This document shows positions 47,701 through 59,924 of a DNA stretch of 64,000 nt, piece after piece (position 1 is the stretch's first letter; each line of letters opens with the position of its first letter). The translations under genes and the position numbers were made by a program. The notes beneath the pieces are model-generated. The model was not told the DNA's origin. It did not search any database and worked only from the letters and a program-made list of their open reading frames with translations. Source of the stretch: Lytechinus pictus (taxonomy: Eukaryota > Echinodermata > Echinoidea > Temnopleuroida > Toxopneustidae); NCBI RefSeq assembly GCF_037042905.1, contig NW_026974140.1, positions 13,341,001 through 13,405,000 on the forward strand, given 5' to 3'.

Positions 47701-49889
47701 AAATAAAGAAGGAGTTGTGTATCTCAATCTCGCTTGCTGATTTATGTGTAACACTGCAATCTTATTTTATTTTTGCACATGCATGCAGAATTATTGGGGG
47801 GGCAAAACGATATGTTTGCCCCCCCAATATTTTCATTGGTGGGGCGATCGCCCCCCCTGCCCCCCAGGATCGACGCCTCTGGTAGTGGAGCCTACACGAA
47901 CCATCACTTGAGGTATTAAGTGAATAACTCCTGCTGTAAAGGCTTCATACTGTAGGCCTACATATACACTTCACAGAAATACAGAAGAGATAGAATTAGA
48001 ACTCCCATCATTCTTTGTGAAGATGTACGGTAATTCTTAAATTTGTTTTTACGTACATTGCTTAATCTAAGTTTTAATATATTATTAAGTTATTTGAAAT
48101 TCCGTAAATGTAATCTTGTGTTTCAATGGTTCTTTTCTCACTTTGAACAGAAATATGAATTCACTGTGGAAATGACCTGTGGAGGTTGTGAAGGTGCTGT
48201 TAAAAGAGTGCTTGGTCGTCTAGAAGGTGAGATCAAGTTTCAAATAATCCTTTTTTATGTGTATGTTTTCCAGTTTGGTATTGAAAGGACATTGGGGTAT
48301 ACATGTACATGTAGTTGAGAGGAGAGGAAATTATAATGTATTTGCCAAATTTATTATTATTTTTTTATTCAGGTATATTGTTGATTTTTAATATCTAACT
48401 GCACAATCATTGAGGTCTTGACTTTGAGGGACCACTGAGAGTATTCTGTATGATGACTAATGTTTTGGTTATTATAATGATTAGATTATTGATTTTAATA
48501 ATTTGTCATGAATTTGATAGTGATTTTTTTTCTTGGGGATTTTTAAATCATCTTTGTTCATACTGGACTTTAATATTGGAGTCAAATTCTTCTTAGCATT
48601 ACAAAGACTTTCTTGTTGGTATCTTGTCAAAACAATCCCAATTGATAAACATTGTCATGGGGGTATAATATTCTCAGCTTGCTTTAGATAAATGAAAGAA
48701 AAAATCATGTATTTCGTTATTTAAAAAAAAGTGTATAAAAAGGTCAAGTTTAAAAAACTGTTGAAAATGGTAATAATTTACAGGTAGGAAGACATTGGTT
48801 TTAAATTGGGCTTCTGCAAAATGTGTAGTTGTAGGAATCAAGACTTTGACATGAAAAAAATAATGTAGTAAGCATACTTTGCTTCTGCTTATGAACTGGA
48901 GGGTCTGCATACAGGTACAAAAGATTCTATTTTTTACATTAAAAATATCTTCTTGTTTTTTTTATAAATCACCTTTTATTGATAAAAAAGGGAAACAATT
49001 ACAATACGCCCCGGGAATACGCCCAGGTTATCTGTTTATACGAACAGTATACAGGGCAACAAAATGAATAACAAACAGAAAGCAAGAGAAAATATGCACA
49101 TGGATTATAACAAGTCAGTTCAATTCATAACAAAATTCATAGTAAAGTAATAAGAAGAGGGAGGAGGAAATATGCTTACGCGTGTTTTAACTTAAGTTAT
49201 TCTGATTTATTAAATGAATTCATAATTGTACGAACATATTGGTATGGCAAAAATATATAAATTATGCAAATACAAGTACATGAAAAAAGCAAGAAAGGTT
49301 GGAATTGAGTATTCATATCTTAAAGAAGAAACTTGGGGGTAAATGGGAGCTTGAAAAGAGAACATGATGGGGAGAATGAGGAAGTAATGAATGATGTGAA
49401 GAATGGGTATCAAACATAATAAGATAGAAAAGAGGAAAAGGTTGAGGGGAATAAAGATAAAGAAGAGAGAGAGACAAAGGGAGAGAGGGGGGGGGTGAAG
49501 AGAAGGAAAAGAAATCAGTCCTTATTCGGTAATAACCTTAACAGCGTAATAATGCCAGGAATATAAACAATCTATCATTTCTAAAAGTCTTACTTTCATA
49601 TTGTGGAAATTCAGAATGTGAATTATTGAAGGAGTGTCATGTCAGTCCACTGTGGTTCACTCCTTGCGTTATAGATCATGTATGATCTAATCAGTGCCAC
49701 TTTGCTCATTGTAAGATAACATCTTTGTATTTCCTTGCTCCATTCATTTATTTCTTATCAGGAGTGGATAATTTTGAGATTAACTTGGAACAAAAGAAGG
49801 TTTATGTGAGTACATCTTTATCAAGTGATGTTGTACTTGAGGCTCTTAAGAAGACTGGAAAGGCCATAACATTTGTTGGAACATGCTGA
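44701..49889 (+). CDS. ATOX1: ATOX1-type copper chaperone, complete
   Basis: The exons 44701-44712, 48151-48226 and 49762-49889 (12+76+128 nt) give 71 residues plus TGA. The protein is a single HMA domain with the Cu(I) site MTCGGC at residues 12-17 and the family KKTGK motif near the C-terminus. Human ATOX1 has 68 residues with MTCGGC at 10-15 and KKTGK at the same place. By family knowledge it binds Cu(I) in the cytosol and hands it to ATP7A/B-type pumps. The internal exons are unambiguous. Exon 1 was chosen because ATGGCTAGTCAA followed by a consensus GTAAGT is the only upstream ATG found that joins in phase, and a very short first coding exon is usual for this gene. Intron 1 (3.4 kb) is filled with transposons. 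Confidence 0.9.
44846..45295 (+). mobile_element. Element D copy 2 (hairpin-ended conserved repeat)
   Basis: This is the counterpart of 11075-11511, with the same order of blocks: AGACAGCTGGCAGCCGTCTG, ACAGACGGCTCGCTA, GGCTGTCGCGCAAATTC, TATGGCCATTGAGTCCC and the terminal hairpin GAGACCGAAGCTTTTGGTCT. An inner T run is expanded. It lies in ATOX1 intron 1, about 130 bp after exon 1. Confidence 0.72.
45300..46200. mobile_element. 900-bp palindromic element in ATOX1 intron 1
   Basis: The arms about 45300-45740 and 45775-46200 are inverted copies. They share CCGAACTTCGGGACCGTGAA, GGTGGGATCAAAAAGTGGTT and GGCCAAACAGCATAAATATT, with a centre near 45755. A CACTTCACTACCGCTACACT stretch in the arms recurs at 47430. 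Confidence 0.75.
47380..47943. mobile_element. Palindromic element with a nested insertion
   Basis: The arms of about 60 bp share CCTCAAGTGATGGTT and GGCTCCACTAC, mirrored at 47881-47943. A separate element with ends AGGGGCGTCGATCC / GGATCGACGCCTCT (47480-47880) is inserted within. That inner element carries one copy of GCGAGCGCGAAGCGCGAGCT at about 47632. Confidence 0.68.
48151..48226 (+). CDS. ATOX1: ATOX1 coding exon 2 (metal-binding exon)
   Basis: The exon encodes KYEFTVEMTCGGCEGAVKRV and LGRLE. The acceptor is TTTGAACAG and the donor GTGAGA, phase 1. The MxCxxC copper site lies here. Confidence 0.95.
49762..49889 (+). CDS. ATOX1: ATOX1 coding exon 3
   Basis: The exon encodes VDNFEINLEQKKVYV, then LEALKKTGKAITFVG and TC followed by TGA. 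The acceptor is TTCTTATCAG, and the split glycine codon G+GA restores the frame. Confidence 0.94.
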
Positions 49890-49959
49890 GGGATATTTCA
49901 AAGTAAGAATTTTGTGCACTATGGGTAAACTTGCATAAGTTTACTTTTCATTTATTTAT

Positions 49960-50060
49960 TTATTTATTATTTATTCGGCACTTCAAACATATTTAAGATT
50001 TACAAAGCAATATCAAACATTACATAAAATGACATAAAAATTATACAGGTACGTGCAATA
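49960..50060. repeat. TTTA-tailed repeat end
   Basis: A (TTTA)n stretch runs into TTATTCGGCACTTCAAACAT, the pattern of a reverse-oriented retrotransposon 3' end. The family is not identified. Confidence 0.35.
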
Positions 50061-51008
50061 TTTGATAGCAGTTTGCCCAGTGCATCAGTTGATGGCCAGG
50101 GAAGTCAAATATTTGCCAAAGTCCAAGCAGTTAGTTATACAGTAGTAGGTAATGATCGAGTCAATTGCACTTCATGTTGTTCATTTCATAGGAAATTTCT
50201 CCACATTTTTTTTCAAATATAAAAGAGAGAAGGAGAAAATGATAAGTAACTTTTATTTCACAAGGAAGTGACAGATGTTGGTGTCCAATTCATTTTAAGG
50301 CCTTTGAAAGGGTATGGTACTCTCCAGATACCTGTTCAGGGTCAGGTATATCGCCTTCTGTTGTTCACAATGTGCAGGCTATGGAGACATCCAGGTCCCA
50401 TAATGCACTTTTAATGATAATATGTGGTGAGGCTTGGGTGAGGAAACAAACTTGTTCTTTGTAGGTCTAAAAATGTATTTAAAAAAATGCAAATTTATCA
50501 TAGCAGTGATTATGGTAAATTGCTGTATGTCACCAGGTAAAAGAAAGCATACCTATTATATTATTGGACTCACCTTTAACTATGCAATTGTTTGAGTCAA
50601 TGTGTCTTAACAAAATATGCTTTGACCCTGCAACCATCTGTCCAATTTCAAAAACCTGGTTCACTAAAACTTGTAAGAAAAAAAAAAGTAATTGTGGTGG
50701 AGATTGGACGCCGGGATTTCACGACACTCACAAATCAAAGCCCATGTGAACTTGGCTTCTACAAGGTCAATGGTATAAGTTGTAGAGACCGTTTCATGAA
50801 GCTGTCCATGTAGTTTTGCATGATTTTATGAAAGATTGGAGTATGGCAGGCCAAGTGGGGTTTTCAATGATCTTTGATTATATAGGTTGTAAATATTATT
50901 AAATTATGAGTTATTTGATGTAATTGATATTTTACTTATGATTAATATCATTAGAGTCAATTGTTATTGCATAGGACATCATTTATCATGATACTAGTAT
51001 AAAGCACA

Positions 51009-51376
51009 TTATATCCTACATAGATTATATCCTGTATAGTGATTGGTTCAAATAGCATCTGATCAAATGACCAAATATATTCTAACTACGATTTAGCGTG
51101 ATGTCAGACCTCAATATATATTACGCTGTACCAATATTCTGACGTCATTATTTCAGAAAAATTGATAATTAGCTAATTTCTTGTGTGCGCCGGTCAGCGA
51201 GCTCTCCCGGGCAATTCCCGTGATGTATCAGCGCAGGCACCAATCTGCGTTCCACTGAGCGCGATGGGAAGTAGGTCATTCAACGTAAGTTGAATGACTT
51301 GGATGAAGTCAACCGACTATGCAAGCTCAGCACATACATGTAGATTTTGGTTCTAATTTACTAAATGTAGGATATA
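51009..51376. mobile_element. Possible inverted-repeat element (TTATATCCTACA ends)
   Basis: TTATATCCTACAT at the left and TGTAGGATATAA at the right are inverted and about 370 bp apart. A perfect 10-bp hairpin, GTCATTCAAC-GTAA-GTTGAATGAC, lies inside near 51278. Confidence 0.4.
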
Positions 51377-51756
51377 AAACAATTACATCAGGTGTTTCTT
51401 TCAAAAGCAGAGTAGAATTATTAATCCTCAGTTAGACTTGCAATATAACTATTGCCAGACCAACCTCAGATAAATAATTTTCACTATACTTTCTCAAGAC
51501 CTCATATATTGGTATACTATTATTGAGAAAAAGTCATACTTTTAAAATAACCCGGGAAAAAAACCTAGTAAAATCTTGAGATTACCTTATTTTGGCTTTT
51601 CATAGTTGTGATTGTTCTGTAAAGTCAGACATACATATCATATTTGACACCAGTTGTGTTCCATTTCTATATATCAATGATGTAGTAAATGATGCATTTT
51701 TAATTATTTTTTTTAAATTCATATATTTCTATTATTTCCTTTCTATTTTTGTACAG

Positions 51757-51900
51757 AATGTTCGAGGTAGCTTGGATTGCTTTAGTCCTGCCAAATTCAC
51801 CTTCGAAATCCCTTCGCTAATGTGCCACAATGAGATTAAATTGAACATGTGAAGGCAGCATATTGTAGAAAATGAATAAATGGGATAGCAAATAATGTTT
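51757..51900 (+). other. ATOX1: Possible ATOX1 3'UTR exon with AATAAA
   Basis: A donor-like CAAA-GTAAGAA lies 13 nt after the ATOX1 stop. A TTCTATTTTTGTACAG acceptor precedes 51757, and AATAAA occurs at 51875-51880. Human ATOX1 also ends in a non-coding last exon. If the donor is unused, the 3'UTR would simply run on past 49889. Confidence 0.4.
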
Positions 51901-53700
51901 AAGTTGTCACATGATTAAGAATACATTAAATTGATTTTACCAAGATTCTAGAGAATAGAGATGATATTAACCTTCAATTTTGAATTGCAAGTTTATCTAA
52001 TTACAAATCAAATGATAATTATTTATCAATAGGGCTGATGTTTGAGATATCTAGTGTAAGAAAAGAGCACATTAATTGTATTTTAACTATCCTTTGTTTC
52101 AAAGAAAGAATAAGAGAGGAAAGCAACTTTTATTTCTGATTTTGATCTTAAAAATGGTGATAATGTGATATGATTAAATTGTTTCTTAATTTTTCCTATA
52201 ATTTTGTCATTTTTTTTAATGTTGCTGGATAAGTGTGAATTCTTCTTAGATTTTCTGGAAATACTTATTTTACATTCCATATCAGTCAATTATATTATCA
52301 TTGATATCTTAGACAATAACATTTGAAGCTTGCCTGACATACAGTATACTCCTATCCTGTGCTGCCTTTTGTGTCACTAACTGACATGTTTAGGCATGAA
52401 TTGTTCCATCTTGATACAGATGACTATTATTTTCATTGTGTTATTAAACAAATAGAAAAATTGTGAATTTGATAAACTTAACAAAGTCTTAGTTATATGA
52501 TATGCTGTTTTTTTTCCAAACCATTCATTGTCTATGTATTATTCTTATTACAGTATGCCTATTTTACCTTCATATTTTGCACATCTATGGGTTGTAATGT
52601 TCTGTGTTACTGTTAGGGTTCCTCATTGACATTACTTGTATTTCAAGGATATTCACTTATTCACTATTTCCCTCAATAAATGATAGAATGAAAATATGAT
52701 ATTAGAATATGAATGAAAGGAAATAATAAGTCCCTAGTCGTAAGAGCCTCAGATGATAGTGCTTTGTAAATACTTTGTGTAAATATTCTGCTATTTCATT
52801 GTTTATATAATAATCCAGATGTATTTGCTTATTTGATAAATTGATGTACATGTTATTTGGGAACTTTGGGTATGCGTTCACTCATCTAAATCATGTTCAA
52901 AATGATAGGAATGCTCGGGAGGAATGCAAATGAGAAATACCAAGTTTAATAATGCATTTTTCACAAACAATGTTTGGATTGTTTTTATTTAAACTTTTAA
53001 AGAAATATGCTTATTATTTTCTTAGTGCTTGTGCAGTTATTGTCGTAGATACAATTATCGTAATAATCATATCAATGGTGGTTAAATATTGATGAAATTA
53101 GTATGCAGCGTATATCAATCAATTTTTTAAAACTTTTTTGTGGGGGGGAGAAGATTTTCTTTGAGGAGTGAGATAATTTGGGGGTGATATGTGATTTTGG
53201 GTCATTTCAAGTGGCCCCAAAATCCATATTTGTTGTTTTGTCATATGTGTGTGTGCTTGATTGTACATTTACTTTGTCCACTCTGTTCAGTGCAAAAAGA
53301 ATGTAAGTTACTTTAATTTGTCAAAATATTTTCATGCTATTATTTCGAGGCTTTACGTTGCATTCCTTCTCTTTAGGTTAGATCATATATTTCTTTTTGC
53401 TAGAAGATCTTTTGAATTATATCTTCCCATTCATAGTATGTTTATTTATGTTATTCGTACAAAGTTAGTCCCCGTGTATCACCAGGTGGATGTGCATTAC
53501 ATGTGATTCTAGTTCACTTAATTTTTGTCAAAATGTGGAACAGATTAGCCATATTTTACTAAAACAAATCTGTGCAAGATTTTGATTTGCTGTGCACTTT
53601 CTTAAAAGTAGACAATTTACACCCATGATAGAAATGCAGTTCTTGTATAGCTCATATCACATTATGATATAATGTCCCTTCGCGTTTCGAATTGGACTTG
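51900..53700. other. AT-rich stretch without recognised features
   Basis: I found no exon, palindromic element or SINE here. It is uniformly AT-rich with scattered short ORFs lacking recognisable domains. Confidence 0.4.
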
Positions 53701-53999
53701 GATATTATAACCCTGCACTGGTGTACAGATAGGGGGGGGGGGGCTTTCATGACCAAAAAGAATAAGACAAAAGTAAAGAAAAGTAAAGGGGAAAAGGGTG
53801 AAATATGATATTATTTTCTGAATATTATCTCAAAATCTATTACAAGCTTCGACTTTTGTACGCACCCTAATGAAAATGTCTAAATAATTTGCTCGCTTGT
53901 TACTTTTTATCAATTTTATGCGATATGCCATATTGAGCCCCTCCAAATTTTTGCCTCATTACTCCACTGTTACCCTTGCTTTAGTCCTACAGTCTTTTA

Positions 54000-54180
54000 C
54001 AATGCACAAGCATTTCCCCTTCCTGCCAGGTACCCATTTACCTCACCTGGATTGAGGGCAGCACAATTATGGATCAATTTCTTGCCAAAGGAAATTATGC
54101 CATGACTGAGATTCGAACCCATGACCCTCTTGTTTGAAATTCAGAAGACAAATCCACATGGCCATAACGCTCCACTAAGA
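54000..54180 (-). repeat. SINE (family 2) with tRNA-like head
   Basis: Read on the minus strand, a GGGTCATGGGTTCGAATCTC B-box region is followed by a body containing CTGCCCTCAATCCAGGTGAG and GGGTACCTGGCAGGAA. This is the same body as at 4117-4315. Confidence 0.75.
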
Positions 54181-54839
54181 GGTGTTTTTTTTTGCGAGCA
54201 AACATAATATATAGTGAAAAGGGGAGCAAATAATCAAGGCAACAATAGTCAAAACTGACTAGTTTGTCTATTCAAAATAACAGCATAGAACATGAGTCAA
54301 AGTCCATGAAAGTCAACTTGAAAGCTGATGGAAAAGGTTTTTATTGGTCCTACGTACTAAAATCATTTACATTACCAGGTACTTTACTACAATTCTATGT
54401 TTGTCATTGATCAGTCAGTGGATTGGCCTGATTTATATCAAAATGATTATGTAGTTTGTAATTTTCTCTCGACGAAATGTTCTTGATACAGGATTTGAAA
54501 ATGACATGGGCTGCATTATAATTGTATTCTGTTTCTAATTCTTGGGTTTTCATTTTTTTTTAAATCCCGTTGTCTAGAAGTGGCACATGGTTCTTTACGA
54601 ATGTGCACATTTATGTAAACAAAATATTAATGTTTATCAATCAATGGTGTATAATAAATCCAATTTATCGTATTCTGAGGATTTTTATTTTGGTTATCAG
54701 TATAAAATGCTTCAGCGAATAGTGACTGAATAAAATAACATATACAACACACTTGTTGGTATCATTTATTTTTCTTTGTTAATTTATTTGGTTGATTTTC
54801 TTTCTTTCCTAATATTCTTTCCAATCTTCATTTTTGTCT

Positions 54840-55215
54840 AGCTTGCATAGCAGAGCGAGACCCCCAGAGGCTGCTTTTCCGACCGCGGCGGCGACAACAA
54901 CATGAAATCTTAACCAAGGTTAATCATAACTTAGAAAGATATGGATCTAGTTCCTAAAACGTAGACATTAAGAGTAAGCAAGTATCACTGATCTTTCATG
55001 AGTTTTCAGTCACATAATTAAAGTCAAAGGTCATTAGAATTAATGAACTTTGGCCGTGATAATGTGGGTATTTTAAATGTCATCGTGACTTATGAAGTAA
55101 ATTAATATATTGCATGAAACTTGGACGTATAAAGGATAAGCAAGTCACTCGTCGTTTTGCAGAAGTTCCGGGTTACATGAACAAAGCCAAAGTTCATAGG
55201 ATCAATAACTTCATA
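54840..55215. repeat. GACCTTGGTCATG tandem-repeat family, reverse copy
   Basis: It starts with the terminal GCATAGCAGAGCGAGAC block, then the GACCGCGGCGGCGAC and TTAACCAAGGTTAA motifs, and continues through a decayed AAGTCAAAGGTCAT core. This is the inverse of the array end at 18000-18060. Confidence 0.7.
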
Positions 55216-56253
55216 TTTTATTATCATATGTATGAAACATGAATGGTTTTTCTTAATAAGTATTCAATGGTTCTCAAAATCAGCACATGCTGCTATATTG
55301 AATCGCATAATGCAGGCGAGACTGCGGCCAGAGGCCTTCCACTCTTTTCTCATTTTGTCTATTATTCCACTTTCCTGTTACATTTTAATATTTTAAACAA
55401 TGCATGCTGTGCAATGAAATTGACAAAGATGAAAATTGTGGAAAAAATAAAAATGACTGGAGAATCGAAGCCTGCTTTATAATGCAATAGGGCATATCTA
55501 CGAGACACAACCCAAAGAGTTCAAACAGATCCGTAATCAACCCGTCCTCGAAGGGAGTGAACTCGATATCCCTGTAATCTTTGCATAGGCGGATCCATGC
55601 AGGGAGGCCCGGCCCCCCCCCCCCCCCCCTATTGGCGGAGCAAAAAAAAAAGGAAAGAAAGAAAAAAAAGGAAAAGAGCGGAGAAAAAAAGAAGAAGAGG
55701 AAGACGAGTGAATAAAAAATATTGAAATGAGGGGAAAAATGAAAAGAATCTTTCATGTCACTGTATAAAATTTTCGCTCGCGCTCGCATTGCCTGTTAGG
55801 TGATTTACATAACTTGTTCAATATTGAGCTTAATTTCCAAGTTTGGAAGTCAATATACAAAACATATTTCACCTCGGAAATCGAACTTTCATTATTTTGT
55901 GTGATTTACAAATTGATTTTTATAAAGTGCTATGTAATAATATCAGTTATATGGTCTGAATATTAAAATTTTCTGCTCGCGCTGCGCGCTCGCAAATTTT
56001 GATTTATCAGGTACTTATTTTTTCATGTATTCATAAAGTTTTCAAAATATCCCTTTTCAGGTCTGATTGTCAAAACGTATCAGCTAGCGCTGCATGCCCG
56101 CATTTTGATTGGCGAGTTATGTTTGTGTCAATATTGATTACACAACAAACTACTTAAAATCTCTTTTTCATGACAGTTTATCTAAATTTTGGCACGCGAT
56201 TTGCACTCGCATTAATTCCGCGCCCTCATGCATTCATGAATAAGATGTCAATT

Positions 56254-56853
56254 TAAAGGGGAATCCAGCCTTGGCCATAAAATGTTGTGTTGGGAAGGAG
56301 AAAAATAAATTAAACAGAATGGTGAAAGTTTGAAAGAAATCGGACAAGCGAGAAGAAAGTTATAGCTGCTTTAAAATTGAGATCACTAATACTATGTAGA
56401 TTTCAAATTGGCAACTGAGTAAGTAAATTATGACAAGGGGCAAGGACAACTTTCCCATAGGCCATGTACTTTATTATCAGGGATTTGTGGTTTTCTCCCA
56501 AGTACCCATTCCCCTGGGGCAGTAATCTAACTACAACCCAGGTAGTATATTGTTTTATGTCCTCATGAAAGAAAAATATAATTTGAAATAAAACTTTTGG
56601 AAAAAATTACATTTTAGCCATAATGTGTATTGGAGTACATGGAAGAGTAGTCCTTGCCTTACATCACTATGACATCCCATATGCGGCCAATTTGAAGTCT
56701 CCATGGGTATAGTGATTACCAATATTTACAACTTTTAAAAATTCATAACTCTCTTGTTGTTTGTCCAATATTGTTCAAACTTTCACCTATCAACTTGTCT
56801 GATTTTTCTTTTCCTTATAAAAACAAGTTTTTATTTGGGTTGGATTCCCCTTT
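56254..56853. mobile_element. Nested palindromic MITE 1
   Basis: AAAGGGGAATCCAGCC at the left is mirrored by GGTTGGATTCCCCTTT at the right. Inner arms share TGAAAGTTTGAA/TTCAAACTTTCA and TTGAGATCACTAATACTATG and its inverse. Confidence 0.7.
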
Positions 56854-57228
56854 AATAATTAAATTGTCCCTTTTGTTTCATCTCGCGCTTAACAAGAGGA
56901 ATAGAATAATAGTCATCATTTTCATATGATGACATGTCCTAAGGATTTCCCGGTCCTATGTCAAAACTAAAAAAATAACAATGATGAAAAATATCAGCCC
57001 TTTATTAAGTGCGATCCATATCCACCTACAAAGTGCTTAAAATATAATTACAGAGCTGAAATTAACCCTTTTTTAGATCGGAATATCGAATATTTTATGC
57101 TCATGCACGCTTCGCGCTCGCTTTGATTTTCATGATAAAAGATGTATTTAGATAGATTCTTGGATTAAATCTAAAACATGCGCGTGCATCTGCTCGCGCT
57201 TTGTGCTTGCATGGTCTTTGGCTTGCAT

Positions 57229-57835
57229 TATTAAAGGAGAATGAAACTCTTGGAGTAAGTTAGCTTTTAATTGTGAAAGCAGAAAAATCAAAGAATAAGA
57301 TCAACAAAAGTTTGAGTAAAATAGGACTAGCAATAGAAGAGTTATGAGCATTTGAATGTCGAGATCACTAATGCTATGGAGATCCTCCCATTGGCAATGC
57401 GACCAAGATCTATGATGTCACAGATGAACAACTCTCCCCTTTTGGACACTGAAAATATACCCCAAAACATCTCTTTTTGCTCATTCTAATCATATGAAAA
57501 ACGATTCATCAATGATATAATGTTGTGAAACCTCTGTACTTGCATGTCCTCTCATAAAGAGAACACCTCACCTTGTGATAGACTCTATAAAAGTGAGAAT
57601 GTAAGTGAAATAAGTACTAAAGTAATGAGGGAGTTGTACGTGTGTGACATCACAGATCTTGGTCGCATTGCCAATGGGAGGATCTACATGGCATTAGTGA
57701 TCTCAATATTCAAATGCTCATAACTTTCTTATTATTCATTCAATCTTCCTCAAACTTTCAACAATATGTTTCTTTGATTTTTCTCTTTGATATGGATTCA
57801 GCTGCATGGTTTCAAGGGTTTCATTCTCCTTTTTT
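57229..57835. mobile_element. Nested palindromic MITE 2
   Basis: AAAGGAGAATGAAACTCTTG is mirrored by CAAGGGTTTCATTCTCCTTT. The arms share CCCATTGGCAATGCGACCAA and its inverse. A half copy is at 37290-37662. Confidence 0.75.
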
Positions 57836-59442
57836 TTAATGTAGGAAGATCCCCTATTACGCACCCTTTTCATGATTTACAAAACACGATAAGAGTGTCC
57901 CGTTTGTAGGTCTGAATCTCGAATTTTTCCGCTCGCGCTTTCACGATTACAACTATTGATTAAAATTTTCCATTCTTTATGTAGGCCTAGAAATGACAAA
58001 AGTTTTCAGCTAGCGCTCGCATTATTTGATTGTTGAAATATGTAACGTCTTCATGTCTAACTGCAAGCAGTATAGGTATAGGCCTACCTTTTCGATCAGT
58101 TCAAAACGTGTATCAAAAATTTCTGCTCGCGCTTCGCGTTCGTAGTATAGTTGCATATACATCTTTTTCAGGATAGCAAACATTGCCTAGAATGTCCAAA
58201 TTTTAGGAAAAAATACATACAATTTCAAAAAAAATTGCTCGCGCTCGCATATATAAATAAGAATTATATGATACTATATGCTGATTTATTAGAATAAAGC
58301 TAAGGAGTAACTATTACGACTACCCCTTTAAAGAAAAAAAAATCATGTTTGAGCGGCCGATCGGGGAAAATATGGCTGTCTTTGGACTCCGGCTTCAAAA
58401 ATAAGTTAATTACCAATTAATACTTCGGGCCAGCCTGCTGTTCAAGTTAGCGTGATGTGCCAAATGCCAATCCTGGTATTTTGCTGACCAGTACGATACA
58501 GATACAGTGGGCAGTTACTAGGACCTACATGATATAGATGGAACGTTGACGAAGAAAGAATTTTCAAAGAGAGGGTATATCATTCCATAAGGCGGTCCTG
58601 GGGGGAGAGGAGAAAGGAAAATAACTGAAGGATGAAATATTTTATTGCTTTAATTTCCTAAATAATGTCACGTACAATCTTCGTAAAATTGACAGCAAAG
58701 TTGAACTTTTTGAGTGGTCCTTTAAAACTAACTTATGTCAGCAGACATGTATTATTATTAATTGGATAAGCCTCCGCCTAATATTTTTAAACAGAAATAT
58801 GGCGCGATCATAATCATCATCAGAATCTATGAAAATTTCATTTGTAATCTTTGAAGGTCGAAATTTTGCTTGCTTGACCCTATTATACTCACAACTTTAA
58901 GAAAATTTGCCCTATCACCATGCCATTTCAAATTTTTGGCTACCGGTAATTATGGAAAAAAAAGAAAATGATGTTGAAAATGTAAAACTAAAATGATAAT
59001 AATAAAAGTGTTTTTTTATTATGATTATTTTTTCTTCTGGGGCTTGAGTAGCATATCCCAAATCCCCTACTTATACGCATTTTGCGTAGAGTTATATTGT
59101 ACAATGTGCAGTATGTGGAGGGGATGGTATAGCTTTTTAAAATAAGTATGTTTATTATTGGAGTGAAATTTTTTGAATTGTTTGAAATGTAATATTGATT
59201 ACAAACATGTAATTTAAATCTTTTTGGACACAATACATATATTCTTAGGAAATTATGTTAATACTTCATGCTTGAATCTGAAATGAAATTAAAAAAAAAG
59301 CTAAACTGCTTGTAATAGAATATTGATTACACACATCTAATTTAATTATTTTCTTTTTTTACAACAAAACAGTATATAGCTTTTAGGATTTAACATGCTA
59401 CTATAGCTGTAGGCCTAATGAAATGCTGATTCTTATAAAATC

Positions 59443-59614
59443 AGGGGCCGCGAAACGGTTTTCAAAGTGGGGGGGCTGAGCCAAAAGTGGGGGGGCTGAC
59501 CATGCTAAAAATCACAATCATATGGTAAATTTTACGTTTTTGTACACGATTTTGGAAAAAAGTGGGGGGACTGAAGCCCCCCCCCCCCCAGCCCCCCCGG
59601 TTCCGCGGCCCCTG
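59443..59614. mobile_element. Short inverted-repeat element (AGGGGCCGCG ends)
   Basis: AGGGGCCGCGAAACGG at the left and CCGGTTCCGCGGCCCCT at the right are inverted. GTGGGGGGGCTGA is repeated inside. It lies about 250 bp upstream of COMMD8 exon 1. Confidence 0.7.
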
Positions 59615-59861
59615 AAAATGTATTACTATTAATGGTTTTATATGTTTAATATGACATTTTGATGTTTATTGACTTGAAGTTGTGAACAAAACAAATTACC
59701 TATATGAATAAATAAATACGAACTTTAACTTGATATCGAATTAAGGAATAGAAAAGAAAAGAAAAAAAGCGTTCTTGTAGAGAGGGTGTGCATTTTTATC
59801 GATTGAACCAATAGCTGGCGCTATAGCAAATCCTCAAATCACAGACAGCTCAACTGAAAAG

Positions 59862-59924
59862 ATGGCGACGCCCACAAAAGATCTTGGTCTCCTTTCGAAA
59901 TGCCCAACTGCCGATATGGAAAAG
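59862..59924 (+). CDS. COMMD8: COMMD8 coding exon 1
   Basis: The exon runs from ATGGCGACG (MATPTKDLGLLSKCPTADMEK without break is 21 codons) to a GTAAGG donor in phase 0. It is poorly conserved but correctly placed and phased. Confidence 0.8.

Larger units (their letters stand above)
55582..58376. mobile_element. GCTCGCGCTTCGCGCTCGCA-bearing element, copy 2
   Basis: It begins TTGCATAGGCGGATCCATGC, then AGGAAGACGAGTGAATAAAA, as at 23850-23970, and ends near GAGCGGCCGATCGGGGAAAA. The GC-rich motif recurs, variously degenerate, at about 55775, 55975, 56080, 56190, 57105, 57190, 57930, 58010, 58125 and 58235. Two palindromic elements (56254-56853 and 57229-57835) are nested in it. Confidence 0.7.

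Noticed and set aside
48023..48029. ATGTACG-GTAATT as the ATOX1 start exon
   Set aside because: It would join in phase 1 and create a TGA stop at once in the metal-binding exon; the 44701 start fits phase 0.
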